Assembly: GCA_900143615.1 (NCBI GenBank)
Contig: FREU01000001.1
Coordinates: 132,941 to 196,940, forward strand
Source: Rhodobacteraceae bacterium Alg231-30
GTDB lineage: Bacteria; Pseudomonadota; Alphaproteobacteria; Rhodobacterales; Rhodobacteraceae
DNA length: 64,000 nucleotides
Reading direction: 5' to 3'
In this document: in pieces, positions 18,570 to 27,464 of the stretch
How positions within the stretch are numbered: the stretch's first letter is position 1
Layout: each line of letters begins with the position of its first letter
The notes under the pieces: generated by a model
Seen by the model: the letters and a program-made list of their open reading frames with translations, nothing else
What the model was told of the DNA's origin: nothing
Databases searched by the model: none
Made by a program: the position numbers and the translations under genes

Positions 18570-19750
18570 ACTCCCAATGCACAGCATTAACTGGCGCAGC
18601 AATCCTGTGGAAGGGTCAGCTGGTCTATAACAAGGCGTTGTTGCTGGCAGATGAAAAAATCGCGGGATTGGTGGCGCGGACAGATATTCCTACCGACGCT
18701 GTTGCGCATTCTTTGGACGGTGGGATTTTGGCTCCGGGATTTGTCGATCTTCAAGTCAACGGCGGCGGCGGTGTGATGTTCAACGACGCGCCGACTGTTG
18801 CAACGCTTCAAACCATGTCTCAAGCCCATGCGCGCATTGGAGCAACGACAATCCTGCCAACACTTATCACCGATACACCAGAGATTGTGTCCTGCGCAAT
18901 TGACGCTGTTGAAGCCGCTATCGCGCAAGGCGTAGCGGGCATTGCAGGCTTACATCTGGAAGGCCCACATCTTTGCCCTGACCGCAAGGGCGCTCATGAC
19001 GGCGCTCTTATTCGCAAGATGAACGACGCCGATCTAGATCTCCTTCTTCGCGCTGCCAGCCGCCTGCCAGTCCTGAAAGTGACGCTAGCCCCCGAAAGCG
19101 TAACGCTTGATCAAATCCGCCAGCTTGCGGCCAGCGGCATCCTTGTCTCACTTGGTCACACCAATGCTGACTATGCCACATGCGCTGCGGCGGCACAGGC
19201 AGGGGCCCGCTGTGTGACCCATCTGTTTAACGCTCAAAGCCAGATGGGAAACCGTGAACCAGGAACTGTTGGTGCAGCACTTGCATTGGGCGCACTGTCA
19301 GCTGGTATCATAGCAGATGGTGTGCACGTCCACCCAGCCAGTATGTTAAACGCGCTGCGCGCCAAGTCCGGCCCCGGCGAGGTTTTTCTGGTCAGCGATG
19401 CCATGGCAACTGCCGGATCCGACATATTAACGTTTTTGCTAAACGGACGCGAAATTCGCCGTACCAAGAACCGCCTAACGCTTGCAGATGGAACTTTGGC
19501 CGGGGCGCATCTGGAATTAGCCGACGCGGTTCGCTTTATCATAAATCACTGCCACGACCCCCTAGAGCGCGCATTAGCACGCGCCACGAGCCTCCCAGCA
19601 GCGGTCATAGGACAAGCCCAAGGAGGTCAACTTCTACCCGGTACCGCGGCGAATATCGTCCATCTCAGCGACACCATTGAGCTCCAGACTGTTTGGCAAA
19701 ACGGCAGCGTGATACAGAAAATAGACACCCGTCAACAAAGCCAAAACTGA
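18566..19750 (+). CDS. nagA: N-acetylglucosamine-6-phosphate deacetylase NagA
   Basis: 394 residues of the amidohydrolase fold. It removes acetate from GlcNAc-6-phosphate, the product of the kinase or MurQ. The family signatures are readable: APGFVDLQVNGGGG, the metal glutamate in LHLEGPHL, SLGHTNADY and THLFNAQSQ with the metal histidines, and the catalytic Asp in LVSDAMATAG. Translationally coupled to the SIS gene. No clear terminator follows; a 545-bp gap with unusual secondary structure comes next. Confidence 0.93.
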   Translation: MNSQCTALTGAAILWKGQLVYNKALLLADEKIAGLVARTDIPTDAVAHSLDGGILAPGFVDLQVNGGGGVMFNDAPTVATLQTMSQAHARIGATTILPTLITDTPEIVSCAIDAVEAAIAQGVAGIAGLHLEGPHLCPDRKGAHDGALIRKMNDADLDLLLRAASRLPVLKVTLAPESVTLDQIRQLAASGILVSLGHTNADYATCAAAAQAGARCVTHLFNAQSQMGNREPGTVGAALALGALSAGIIADGVHVHPASMLNALRAKSGPGEVFLVSDAMATAGSDILTFLLNGREIRRTKNRLTLADGTLAGAHLELADAVRFIINHCHDPLERALARATSLPAAVIGQAQGGQLLPGTAANIVHLSDTIELQTVWQNGSVIQKIDTRQQSQN

Positions 19751-20295
19751 AAAAGTGGGCAGATCTTTCCCCAAAAAGTGTTTCACCGATAGCATTTGGA
19801 AGGCAGCTGATTGAGAACACAATAGGTCGCTTATGCGCCACCGCTCGGGGCTGACACATGGGCATGTCCTATTGGCAGAGGTGCGAAGGCCATTAAGCGC
19901 ATGGAATTTAGGCCATTGGCGATGAATTTTTTGAAGAAGTTCAGAGGGGGCGGGGGTTCTGAGAAGTGGCTTAAAAAAACGGGGAGTAAGGGCCGATGGC
20001 GAAACTTTGCAAAGTCAACTTCCCGCGCTTAGCTGTCGCTCAAGGCGACAGCGGATCGCGTCCGTTTTCGGCCCTTTCCTGCCGTTGGTCCCTTCATAGG
20101 ATGCTGTAATTGCAGCACGTATTGCTGTCATTTACTGTGGTCCAAGCTATATCTTAATGCGTGGCTGAACCAGGCATCTCATCCACCTCAAAGCAATTTC
20201 GTCGGTCTTGTCGACTTATTTGCGAAAGAATAGCTGTCTAAGAAATCTCCCGAAAACGCAGACATCACAAAAATGAAAGTAGCCATTTTGCTATT
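19751..20295. other. 545-bp non-coding gap with nested inverted repeats
   Basis: No supported gene. Between 19988 and 20076 an outer perfect 9-bp inverted repeat (AAGGGCCGA 19988-19996 with TCGGCCCTT 20068-20076) encloses a perfect 8-bp hairpin (GCTGTCGC 20032-20039 with GCGACAGC 20045-20052, loop TCAAG). This could be a folded small RNA, a decayed mobile element end or a double terminator for the convergent genes nagA and the regulator at 20296. No T-run follows the inner hairpin on either strand. Confidence 0.45.
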
Positions 20296-21597
20296 TCAAA
20301 ACCCTGTGTTTTTCAACATTTCCAGCACAGTTTTCTCGACTTGAGAGCCATCTGCAAACATCGCATCCACGATGAATTCGGCCGGAAAGTCAGGCCAAGT
20401 TGATTTGAGCTCAGACATTAGGGTTTCCGCCGAGCTTGTTTCAGACATCTGATCGAGCGCGACCGCCTGAAACAGAAGGGAGGGCGGGCTTACCGGTGCC
20501 CCGGCAGCTGCCGCCCCATTGAAGGCCTCTACCGTCTCAGGATAGTTTCCCAACATAAGCTGTGACACAGCCCAAATGTTGCGCGAGCCAAATCTTCCAG
20601 AGCCAGTGCGAGTTAGCGCCGGGTGGCTGGCCTCGGCTGCCAATTTGGGCTCGTTTGCCACGATTGCCGCCATGCCGACCAAGTCCAACACGTGGCCATC
20701 TTTTGGCGCTAAATCCATGGCTATTTCTGCGTGTTTGATGGCTGTATCGTATTCCTCTGATGCCGCCAAAGCGAACGCCAAAGCGCCATTTGCCCATGCA
20801 TCTGCGGGCGCTATTTCCAAGGCCTGATTGGCCGCCGCAAGGGCGCCTTTAAGAATGTCGCTGGCCGCTTCGCGGTCGCGCGTAAACAAACCAATCACCG
20901 TCATTGTTTGCGCAGCGCCAGCATGTCCGTCTGGAAGAGTGCCATCCAGTTCAATCGCATGCTGGAACATCCCCAGCGCAAGCTCTTGTCGTTTTCGGTC
21001 AAAGATTGGAAACAACATCCCGCGTGCCTGATCTGCAATGTTTTTGGCCTGCAGAGACAAAACAGAGTGCTCTCGCAACGCGACACGAGACGGATCATGC
21101 GGTGTTGCGGCCGTAGATGTTCGCTGCCAAGGCTGCAACAGGAATACCGCAACCACAGCCACTGCAGCCAGAAGCCCAGCTGCGGTTACCAGTGTCGGTG
21201 TGGTCAGCCAAATAGACCGCTTGGAAGATGGTGGCGGGAGGTTTGGAGCTGGTTCTTTCGGAGGCTGAAATTCAAAACGGGGGCAATACCCGCCCGGATC
21301 GATTGTGATGATAACAGGGTCTTTTTTGCCGTCCTCTCCGTAGTGTTCGGCCAGCAACCGCCGCAGGCGGCGCGCTTCCACGCGCACCAAATTCAGACCT
21401 GCTTCGCCCTCTAGCTTTCGACCATAGACATCGACCGCCACGGATTTTCCGCGAATGTCGGCGCCGCGCCCTTCTAGCGCTTCTTGAACCACATAGTTGA
21501 GAAATGCCTGCAAGCGCGGCGAGTTGGCGAAAGGTGTACTGGCGAGGACCTTTTCCAATTCGGTTTGAACGGCTGTTGTTTTATTCGGGCTAAGCAC
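20296..21597 (-). CDS. Membrane-anchored winged-helix/TPR regulator-like protein
   Basis: 433 residues. The first 110 residues resemble the N-terminal domain found on many adenylate-cyclase-like and TPR regulators (SPRLQAFLNYVVQEALEGRG, then LVRVEARRLRRLLAEHYGED, IDPGGYCPRF), thought to be a DNA-binding winged helix. A proline-rich linker leads to one membrane span at about 131-155. The rest is alpha-helical with TPR-like repeats (about 200-420). The layout is like CadC/ToxR: cytoplasmic DNA-binding part and periplasmic sensor. It is divergent from the small-protein/DUF3299/MBL genes and may control them. The sensed signal is unknown. Confidence 0.72.
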   Translation of the reverse strand: MLSPNKTTAVQTELEKVLASTPFANSPRLQAFLNYVVQEALEGRGADIRGKSVAVDVYGRKLEGEAGLNLVRVEARRLRRLLAEHYGEDGKKDPVIITIDPGGYCPRFEFQPPKEPAPNLPPPSSKRSIWLTTPTLVTAAGLLAAVAVVAVFLLQPWQRTSTAATPHDPSRVALREHSVLSLQAKNIADQARGMLFPIFDRKRQELALGMFQHAIELDGTLPDGHAGAAQTMTVIGLFTRDREAASDILKGALAAANQALEIAPADAWANGALAFALAASEEYDTAIKHAEIAMDLAPKDGHVLDLVGMAAIVANEPKLAAEASHPALTRTGSGRFGSRNIWAVSQLMLGNYPETVEAFNGAAAAGAPVSPPSLLFQAVALDQMSETSSAETLMSELKSTWPDFPAEFIVDAMFADGSQVEKTVLEMLKNTGF

Positions 21598-21704
21598 TTG
21601 TTAACAATTCCTATTTTGGGTTTCACCCAAAGGTAACTCACCCCTAACTCACTGTGACTTACTTACCGTTTGGTTCGGCTTCACGCACGTTAAGGGTGTT
21701 TTTG

Positions 21705-21953
21705 ATGCTATTTCCATACGGTGCAAAGTCAATGCCCAGTCTCGAACAGGACTTGCCAGAACACGCCGCAAAAATTCGCGAGGCTCTATCAGAGAATAGC
21801 GCCTTGAAAGAGGCATTTGCAGATTACCAAACAGCGTGCCGCAAGGAAGAGGCGTTTCAAGGCAGTCAAATTGAACGCGCCGAATGGGCTCGCATACGGC
21901 AGGAATTATTAGAGGAATTGATGCGGTTGAGCGGTTGCTCAACGCGCTCTTAG
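21705..21953 (+). CDS. Small helical hypothetical protein
   Basis: 82 residues from ATG 21705; an alternative start is ATG 21732 (MPSLEQDL), and the frame is open from 21654. The sequence is rich in Glu, Ala and Arg and looks like a two-helix coiled coil (HAAKIREALSENSALKEAF, then WARIRQELLEELMRL). No known domain is recognised. The stop TAG is directly followed by the GGAGG of the DUF3299 gene, 11 bp before its ATG, so the two are probably co-transcribed. Confidence 0.5.
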   Translation: MLFPYGAKSMPSLEQDLPEHAAKIREALSENSALKEAFADYQTACRKEEAFQGSQIERAEWARIRQELLEELMRLSGCSTRS

Positions 21954-21964
21954 TGGAGGCTACA

Positions 21965-22654
21965 ATGTCACGATGGGAACTCACAAAACGTTTCCGTAGC
22001 GCAAAATCGCTTCGACGTTCTTTTACGGCGTTGATTGGGATCATTTTGGCGACAACGAGCCAAGCTGGAGAGCCGCGCAATCTTGGTTGGGCCGATCTTG
22101 TGCCGACAGTTTCGGCGGGCGCCAATCCGTTTGAAGCTCTGGATTTCCGGCAGAAGAACGACCTCGCAAAGCTCTACCGGATCGAAGTCAAGGAAGCGGG
22201 TACCGCAAATGATTTTGCCCGCTCGCAAGCTGTGGAAATTCGTACAAGGCTTGAAGTCAGCGGACTTGATCCTGACTGGCTCTTTGCAGAGCGGGAACGG
22301 ATGATGGCGGAGCACACGCGTCAGTTTAGCGCCCCAAATCCGGAGGTCCTGGATAAGACTGTGCGGATGCCCGGCTACATTTTGCCTCTGGAAATGGATG
22401 GGGACCTGGCAGTCGAGTTTTTGCTTGTCCCCACAGTAGGCGCATGCATCCATACGCCGCCACCCGCCGCCAACCAGTTGATCCACGTGCGCTACCCGCA
22501 GGGCTACCCCATTCGCGGCATGTATGACCCAGTCTGGATTGTCGGTGAGCTGCAGTCGGAACAACAGCTCGAACTTGTGACCTACTCCGATGGCCAGCGC
22601 AATGTTGAGAGCACCTACGTCATGACGGCCATCGATATCGAACAATACCGCTGA
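21965..22654 (+). CDS. DUF3299 exported protein
   Basis: 229 residues from ATG 21965, chosen for GGAGG at 21954-21958; the frame itself is open from 21884. An N-terminal hydrophobic segment (SFTALIGIILATTSQA, about residues 19-34) looks like a signal peptide. The DUF3299 hallmarks are present: LGWADLVP at the mature start, MPGYILPLEMDG, and FLLVPTVGACIHTPPPAANQ. Function unknown; members are periplasmic or lipoproteins. It sits between a small helical protein and an exported MBL hydrolase gene 55 bp downstream. Confidence 0.82.
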   Translation: MSRWELTKRFRSAKSLRRSFTALIGIILATTSQAGEPRNLGWADLVPTVSAGANPFEALDFRQKNDLAKLYRIEVKEAGTANDFARSQAVEIRTRLEVSGLDPDWLFAERERMMAEHTRQFSAPNPEVLDKTVRMPGYILPLEMDGDLAVEFLLVPTVGACIHTPPPAANQLIHVRYPQGYPIRGMYDPVWIVGELQSEQQLELVTYSDGQRNVESTYVMTAIDIEQYR

Positions 22655-22709
22655 TTTCTAACGCGTGTCCAAACCCTTTGTTTTCCGAAAATTTCTTTAG
22701 GAGGAAAGA

Positions 22710-24149
22710 ATGAATAGACTAAGATCATTAGGTGTAGCAGCGCTGACGTCGATGGCGTTAGCAGGAGGAGCGTTTGCGCAGCAAATTCCGGCGCCTGCTG
22801 AGCCCTCTTCGCCGGAAGACATTCAAAATGCATTGCTTGGCGGGGTGCCAAACGGGCGCTGGAAAGAAGGCCTGATGTTTGAGGGGATTTCTCCTCAGCC
22901 TTGGCTTCAAAGTGCTGCCAACTGGTTCCCCGGCACTGAAGAAGTGCAACCCGAAGAAATGCGGATCACCTTTATGGGAACCGCGCCCCTTCTACGGCCT
23001 GGTCAGATGAATACGTCGGTGTTTGTAGAGCTTGGCAACGGAGACAACTTCATCTTTGACATCGGTGAAGGCTCGGTTGCCAACTATCAGGCAGCCCGCA
23101 TTGCACTCAATGAATTGACCGATGTGTTCATTACGCACCTTCATGTCGATCACTTCGGCGCGCTGCCCTACCTCTGGATGTTCCGAACTTGGAATGGCGG
23201 CTGGCATGAACCGCTGCGCATTCACGGACCGTCTGGGCGGACGCCGGAATACGGTACGGCCTCAATGGTTGAAGGCATGAAGATGATGACCGCTTGGCAC
23301 CGGGATGCGTTTAGCGTTTTCCCCACTGGCACGGGCTGGGACATCGAAGTGAACGAATTCGATTTTGCCGACAACGGCGGTGTTATTTATGACAAGAACG
23401 GCGTAACAGTCCGCCACTGGCAGCGAAGCCATGCAAAAGACGGTGCAACCGCCTATCGACTGGATTGGAACGACCTGTGCTTTGTCTGGACAGGCGATGG
23501 GCGGCCCAACCTGCTTGATGTCGAATACGCAGAGGGTTGTGATGTTTACATCACAGAACAGCAGCAGGAAGTGGTTGAGATCAATTCGGGCGTCCAAGGC
23601 GTTCCACCATTCCTCGCACGCTACACCATCGACACCCATCACACGCCTACTTATGCGGCAGGGTATATTGCGAACCTGATCCAACCCCGCCTCTTTATGA
23701 CCACGCATATGAGCTACGACAAATATCTGCTCGAAGAGTCTGTGGCAGAAATTCGGGAACACTGGAAAGGTCCGTTCCATTTCGGCGCCCCGGATGGAAT
23801 TGTCGTGAATGTAACCAAGGACCAAATCTGGGTCCGCGAAGGCATCCTGCCAGAGTTCCCCAACGTCCGCGCGCCTCAGTTTGACTTTACCAACGAGCAA
23901 CTGGTTGTTCCTTTGCCACCCCATGCACGGGAGGACATTCAGAATGCCGAAGTGCGGGCAACAGAACTGGACCCAGAGCTTTACTACCCGGAAAGTTATC
24001 ACCCAGAACTCCTGCCATTCTGGCCGGTTGAAAGTGATCTTGTCGTGCCGATGGATATGATGCCTGAAGCTCTCAAAGACAGCATGGGCGCGGCGTGGCG
24101 TCATCGTGAGAAGAACCGCGCAATCCTGAAAGAAATGGGCAAGTTCTAA
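22710..24149 (+). CDS. Exported metallo-beta-lactamase-fold hydrolase
   Basis: 479 residues with a signal peptide (MNRLRSLGVAALTSMALAGGAFA). The metal motif THLHVDHFG (HxHxDH, about residues 139-147) starts the MBL core, with further ligand candidates in WQRSHAKDG, FVWTGDGRPN, DTHHTPTYAAG and TTHMSYD. The 110-residue N-terminal extension and the C-terminal 120 residues lie outside the basic fold. It resembles MBL proteins annotated as GntH-like (guanitoxin-type) but that identity is tentative. Start preceded by AGGAGG. It ends in a strong terminator. Confidence 0.8.
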   Translation: MNRLRSLGVAALTSMALAGGAFAQQIPAPAEPSSPEDIQNALLGGVPNGRWKEGLMFEGISPQPWLQSAANWFPGTEEVQPEEMRITFMGTAPLLRPGQMNTSVFVELGNGDNFIFDIGEGSVANYQAARIALNELTDVFITHLHVDHFGALPYLWMFRTWNGGWHEPLRIHGPSGRTPEYGTASMVEGMKMMTAWHRDAFSVFPTGTGWDIEVNEFDFADNGGVIYDKNGVTVRHWQRSHAKDGATAYRLDWNDLCFVWTGDGRPNLLDVEYAEGCDVYITEQQQEVVEINSGVQGVPPFLARYTIDTHHTPTYAAGYIANLIQPRLFMTTHMSYDKYLLEESVAEIREHWKGPFHFGAPDGIVVNVTKDQIWVREGILPEFPNVRAPQFDFTNEQLVVPLPPHAREDIQNAEVRATELDPELYYPESYHPELLPFWPVESDLVVPMDMMPEALKDSMGAAWRHREKNRAILKEMGKF

Positions 24150-24160
24150 ACTTTCCTAAT

Positions 24161-24192
24161 AGAGGCAGCGCGAGTCCGTGCTGCCTCTTAAT
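24161..24192 (+). terminator. Terminator after the MBL hydrolase gene
   Basis: Perfect 9-bp stem AGAGGCAGC (24161-24169) with GCTGCCTCT (24180-24188) around a 10-nt loop, followed by TTAATCTTT. It lies 11 bp after the MBL stop and marks the last chromosomal gene before the accessory region. Confidence 0.75.
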
Positions 24193-24308
24193 CTTTCCTC
24201 GTCCTTGCAGGTTGTTTTAATGCTCTCGCCAATTACAGCTTTTTCGCAACGTGTCTTGATTGCCCTTGTCGCGGCAATTCTTTTGAGTGCGCCATCTGTC
24301 ACCGCTCT

Positions 24309-24335
24309 TGTGTGGGGCTGGATGTGGGGCTGAGA
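24309..24335 (+). repeat. Left copy of a 27-bp direct repeat (two TGTGGGGCTG units)
   Basis: 27 bp matching 36698-36724 in the same orientation with a single G/A difference. Each copy holds two TGTGGGGCTG units at 12-bp period followed by AGA. This copy lies just upstream of an integrase gene. The pair bounds a 12.4-kb accessory region. It may be a recombinase arm-binding site or a duplicated attachment region. Confidence 0.75.
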
Positions 24336-24355
24336 TACCATAAGGACGACCGAAG

Positions 24356-25581
24356 TTGCTGACAGACGCCAAAGCACGCCGCCTAAAACCTGGAGACAAG
24401 CCTATGAGAGTCGGGAGTATAACTGGCCTGTCGCTGCATCCCGCAAGAAAGCCAGGGGTGCGAAGTTCATCCTGCGTTTCGTCTCAACTGAAACGGGAAA
24501 GCGCCGCGATATGGGCCTCGGACCATACCCTAGCATAGGCCTTGCCCAAGCCCGCAAATTGGCCTTCAACGCACGCGAGTTAATCGACAGTGGCATTGAT
24601 CCGATTGAACACCGCAAACGTGAGCAAGCCGCACAAGTAAGAGAACGGGATATCGTGACCTTCGAAATGGCTGCCCAGCGAGTTTACGACGATCTTGCTC
24701 CCGGTTTTAAAAACGCCAATCACAGTGCCCAGTGGATTAACACGCTTAAGACCTACGCGTTTCCGAGCATTGGCAAGCGGCGGGTGGACCAGCTTACCAC
24801 AGCGGATTTTGCAGACTTTTTGAAACCCATTTGGCTCACCAAACCCGAAACCGCCAGCCGCGTGCGCCAACGTTGCGAACGCGTAATGACGTGGCGCCTT
24901 GCCCACGAATTATCTACGAGCAATCCGGTTTCGGCGGTTGACGCATTGCTGCCCAAACAAAAAAGCAAACGAGATCGGGTAGCACATTTTCCATCCGTGC
25001 CTTGGCGCGAGTTGCCAGAAGTGTGCGAAAAGCTATTTGGCACACGACGTCAAAGCGTGGGGCGGCAGGCTCTCTTGTTCCTGATACTGACCGCTGCCCG
25101 CTCCGGCGAGGTACGTGGCGCAACCTGGGATGAAATCAACTTCAAAACACGGATATGGACTATCCCGGCAGACCGCATGAAAGCAGGTGTCCAACACCGC
25201 GTACCTCTAAGCGATCAGGGAATCGAACTTCTTCAAGATCGCCTACCATTCCGACACGGCAGCCCATGGGTATTCTCCAACACAGGTCGCGCTCCAATCA
25301 GCGATATGACCCCTACTAAAATCTTACGCGACAACAAAATCGCCAGCGATACCCCTGGCAGAACCGCTACAGCCCATGGTTTTCGCTCTAGTTTTCGAGA
25401 TTGGGCGTCTGAGAATGGGTATCCAAGAGGCCTTGCGGAACGGGCCTTGGCCCACACGATCCAAAACGCGACAGAGGCGGCATATCACCGAACCGACCTT
25501 TTAGATCAACGTCGAGGGATGATGGAGGCGTGGGCGTCAACTGCTATGAAATGGAAGTCAACAGACTCGCAGCGTGAATAG
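24356..25581 (+). pseudogene. Tyrosine integrase with DUF4102 arm domain, frameshifted
   Basis: The start of the arm-binding domain (LTDAKARRLKPGDKPMRVGS) is read in one frame from TTG 24356, with AAGGA upstream. The rest (AKFILRFVSTETGKRRDMGL onward) is in another frame, so one base is missing at about 24440-24460. With one base restored the gene would encode 408 residues, a normal length for this family. The catalytic residues are intact: Arg in LTAARSGEVRGATWD, HGFRSSFRDWA, the second His in ALAHTIQNATEAAY and Tyr in AAYHRTD. An ATG at 24511 could still yield a 356-residue protein lacking the arm domain. It lies 20 bp inside the left direct repeat. Confidence 0.82.
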
Positions 25582-25649
25582 ATTTGCCATTATAGCTTTC
25601 TTAGAAGTGCAGTCGCAATTTTTGATTCGTCCGAGTAGCTTTGCCGTCT

Positions 25650-25772
25650 ATGAGAGACACGCACCTGGAAGTTCAGCAGGAAGCCAAAGGTGACAGACGA
25701 GGCATGTGGCAGGGTAAGTTTGTTACACCGGAGAAATGGCGTCGTGGAGAGCGTCTGGAATGTGAAGAATAA
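25650..25772 (+). pseudogene. Thermonuclease (SNase-like) C-terminal remnant
   Basis: Forty codons ending in TAA that read EVQQEAKGDRRGMWQGKFV, then TPEKWRRGERLE. This matches the conserved end of exported staphylococcal-nuclease homologues (EA..A.RGLW.G.F..PW.WRR). The catalytic part is absent, so this is a remnant; a neighbouring frame may hold a few more residues. It marks past gene loss next to the integrase. Confidence 0.6.
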
Positions 25773-25992
25773 TTTTTGCATTTTGCTTCGGAAATTAGCA
25801 GACTAACCGGACATTTCAGATCTACATTAAGGGCGGAGAGCGGACCTTCGCTGCGGATTGTGCCAACGTCAGCTAAGCGAGCAAAGCGGGCTATGCAAAT
25901 TCGAGAATTGTGGCCTGTTGCGGGCGTTCCATCGCTAATCTAGAGGTGCGTGGTTTCGGACGGGTGGCTGTTGCTACAATACCTGCAGTAGA

Positions 25993-26160
25993 TTCGAATG
26001 GGACCAATATTTACCAAAGTTGTGCCAACGCTTTCTCAAAGTACTGCGGATAGAGGGGCTGCACCCCAAAACACAAACGACGTATCTGCGAGAGATGCGG
26101 GAATTTACGCGGTATCTTGGCCATTCCGTCCGGAGGGTGCTGACGTCAGGCAGGCATTAG
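25993..26160 (+). pseudogene. Tyrosine integrase N-terminal fragment
   Basis: An open segment reading RIEGLHPKTQTTYLREMREF and TRYLGHS resembles the N-terminal SAM-like domain of tyrosine recombinases of the kind carried with IS91-like elements (LHPKTQ.TYLR.MREFTRFLG). It stops at TAG 26158-26160 without any catalytic domain, so it is a fragment from an earlier insertion. Confidence 0.6.
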
Positions 26161-26398
26161 TGTCCCGTTGCACGCTCACTTAAGCGTTTGGTTTAGAAAC
26201 CAATTCACTACCGTTCTGCAGAAAACGCTACAACGCTGAGCGACCACAGCGTGCTATGGGCTACACTCTAACTGTAGCGGAAACCGCCGCCCAAATAATT
26301 AGCGGCCGACAAAGCGCGGAAAACCAAACTGGCCCGGCCAGATAAGGACCTCATTTGGTTTTCTGGGATTAGCATAGAACAAACGAGTGGTCGCCCTT

Positions 26399-27295
26399 TT
26401 ATGTGAATTCCTCTCGCAGCGTTTTGGCAAAATCAGATGCGAGCTTGGGCATATCACCAGTTGCACGATAGTGGATGGCAATAGACCAATCATCCATATC
26501 CAAATGGATTGGAAGTTGTACAACAGCGGCGCGATCGATTGCTTTTTGCAACGGCAGCTTCGGAAAAATTCCAATATGGTCGCCAACTTCCATCATCTCG
26601 ATTGCGCTGTGAATCGTGTCGACCGAAATGTTGAAGTTCACGGAGTTCAGACCCATCGAAGCTAATATACTGGTGACTTTTTTGCGCATCGTCGTGTCAG
26701 GCGGAGTGCTTAACCAACGCGCTTTTCCCAGATCCTGTTTTGTGATCTCACTTTTTTGGACCAAAGGGTGATCGGCGCCGCAAAAGACCCCAAGAGAGCT
26801 AGTCATTAAAGGTTCTGTTTGGATATCTTTGGTGGCAAAAGTTGGCCCAACTGGTCCAATTACCAGGTCGAGTTCTCCCATCGCCAGACGTTCGGTCAGC
26901 GGATACATCCCACCTACTTCCATTGTCGCCGTTACACTCGGGCGGTGTTCCAAATACTGGGACAAAACCTTAGGTAAGAGTGAGGCTGGATATGGGCTTG
27001 CACCAATGATCAATGTTCCGCTTTGCCCTTCTCGCCAAGACTCAATCTCGACGCTGAACCGCTTTAACGTGTCATTTATGGACTTGGCATAAGGGAACGC
27101 ATGCTCGCCAAGATCAGTAAGGCGCGCGCCTTGACGGCCCCGTACCAACAACTGGGCGCCGACTTGCAGTTCCAGTTCTTTCATGTTCCGCGATAGCGCT
27201 GGCTGCGTCAAACCTAGTGCATCAGCCGCATCGGTCAGCGAACCACGCTCGACAACCTCAACCAGTTGCAGCATGAGCTTCGGATTTACATACAT
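26399..27295 (-). CDS. LysR-family transcriptional regulator
   Basis: 298 residues: N-terminal winged helix (GSLTDAADALGLTQPALSRN, about residues 18-37) and a periplasmic-binding-like effector domain from about residue 92 (LIIGASPYPASLLPKVLSQY). It is divergent from the thiol-transporter/propeller/cytochrome operon that starts at 27465, with 169 bp between them. By the usual LysR arrangement it would activate that operon in response to a small effector, perhaps the substrate of the cytochrome enzyme. Confidence 0.88.
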   Translation of the reverse strand: MYVNPKLMLQLVEVVERGSLTDAADALGLTQPALSRNMKELELQVGAQLLVRGRQGARLTDLGEHAFPYAKSINDTLKRFSVEIESWREGQSGTLIIGASPYPASLLPKVLSQYLEHRPSVTATMEVGGMYPLTERLAMGELDLVIGPVGPTFATKDIQTEPLMTSSLGVFCGADHPLVQKSEITKQDLGKARWLSTPPDTTMRKKVTSILASMGLNSVNFNISVDTIHSAIEMMEVGDHIGIFPKLPLQKAIDRAAVVQLPIHLDMDDWSIAIHYRATGDMPKLASDFAKTLREEFT

Positions 27296-27464
27296 AAAAT
27301 TTCCTGATGGATATCTGATTTAAACTGATTTGACGTTATGGATAGAAATTTGTCAAGCTGACCTCAACTCGATTCCACACATCACCTGAAAACTCAGGGC
27401 TGACCGGTGCACATCATGTGTCCGGTGGGTGGAAGCGCTTGGTTTGAAGTCAGGAAACACGAAA

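Larger units (their letters stand above)
25582..26398. other. Gene-poor stretch with remnants of mobile DNA
   Basis: Contains two recognisable gene fragments, listed separately: the tail of a nuclease at 25650 and part of an integrase at 25993. Between them (about 25840-25900) is a segment rich in GCGGAC and AGCGAG words that resembles degenerate intergenic repeats. From 26161 to the end of the LysR gene at 26399 no gene or clear signal is seen. Confidence 0.5.
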
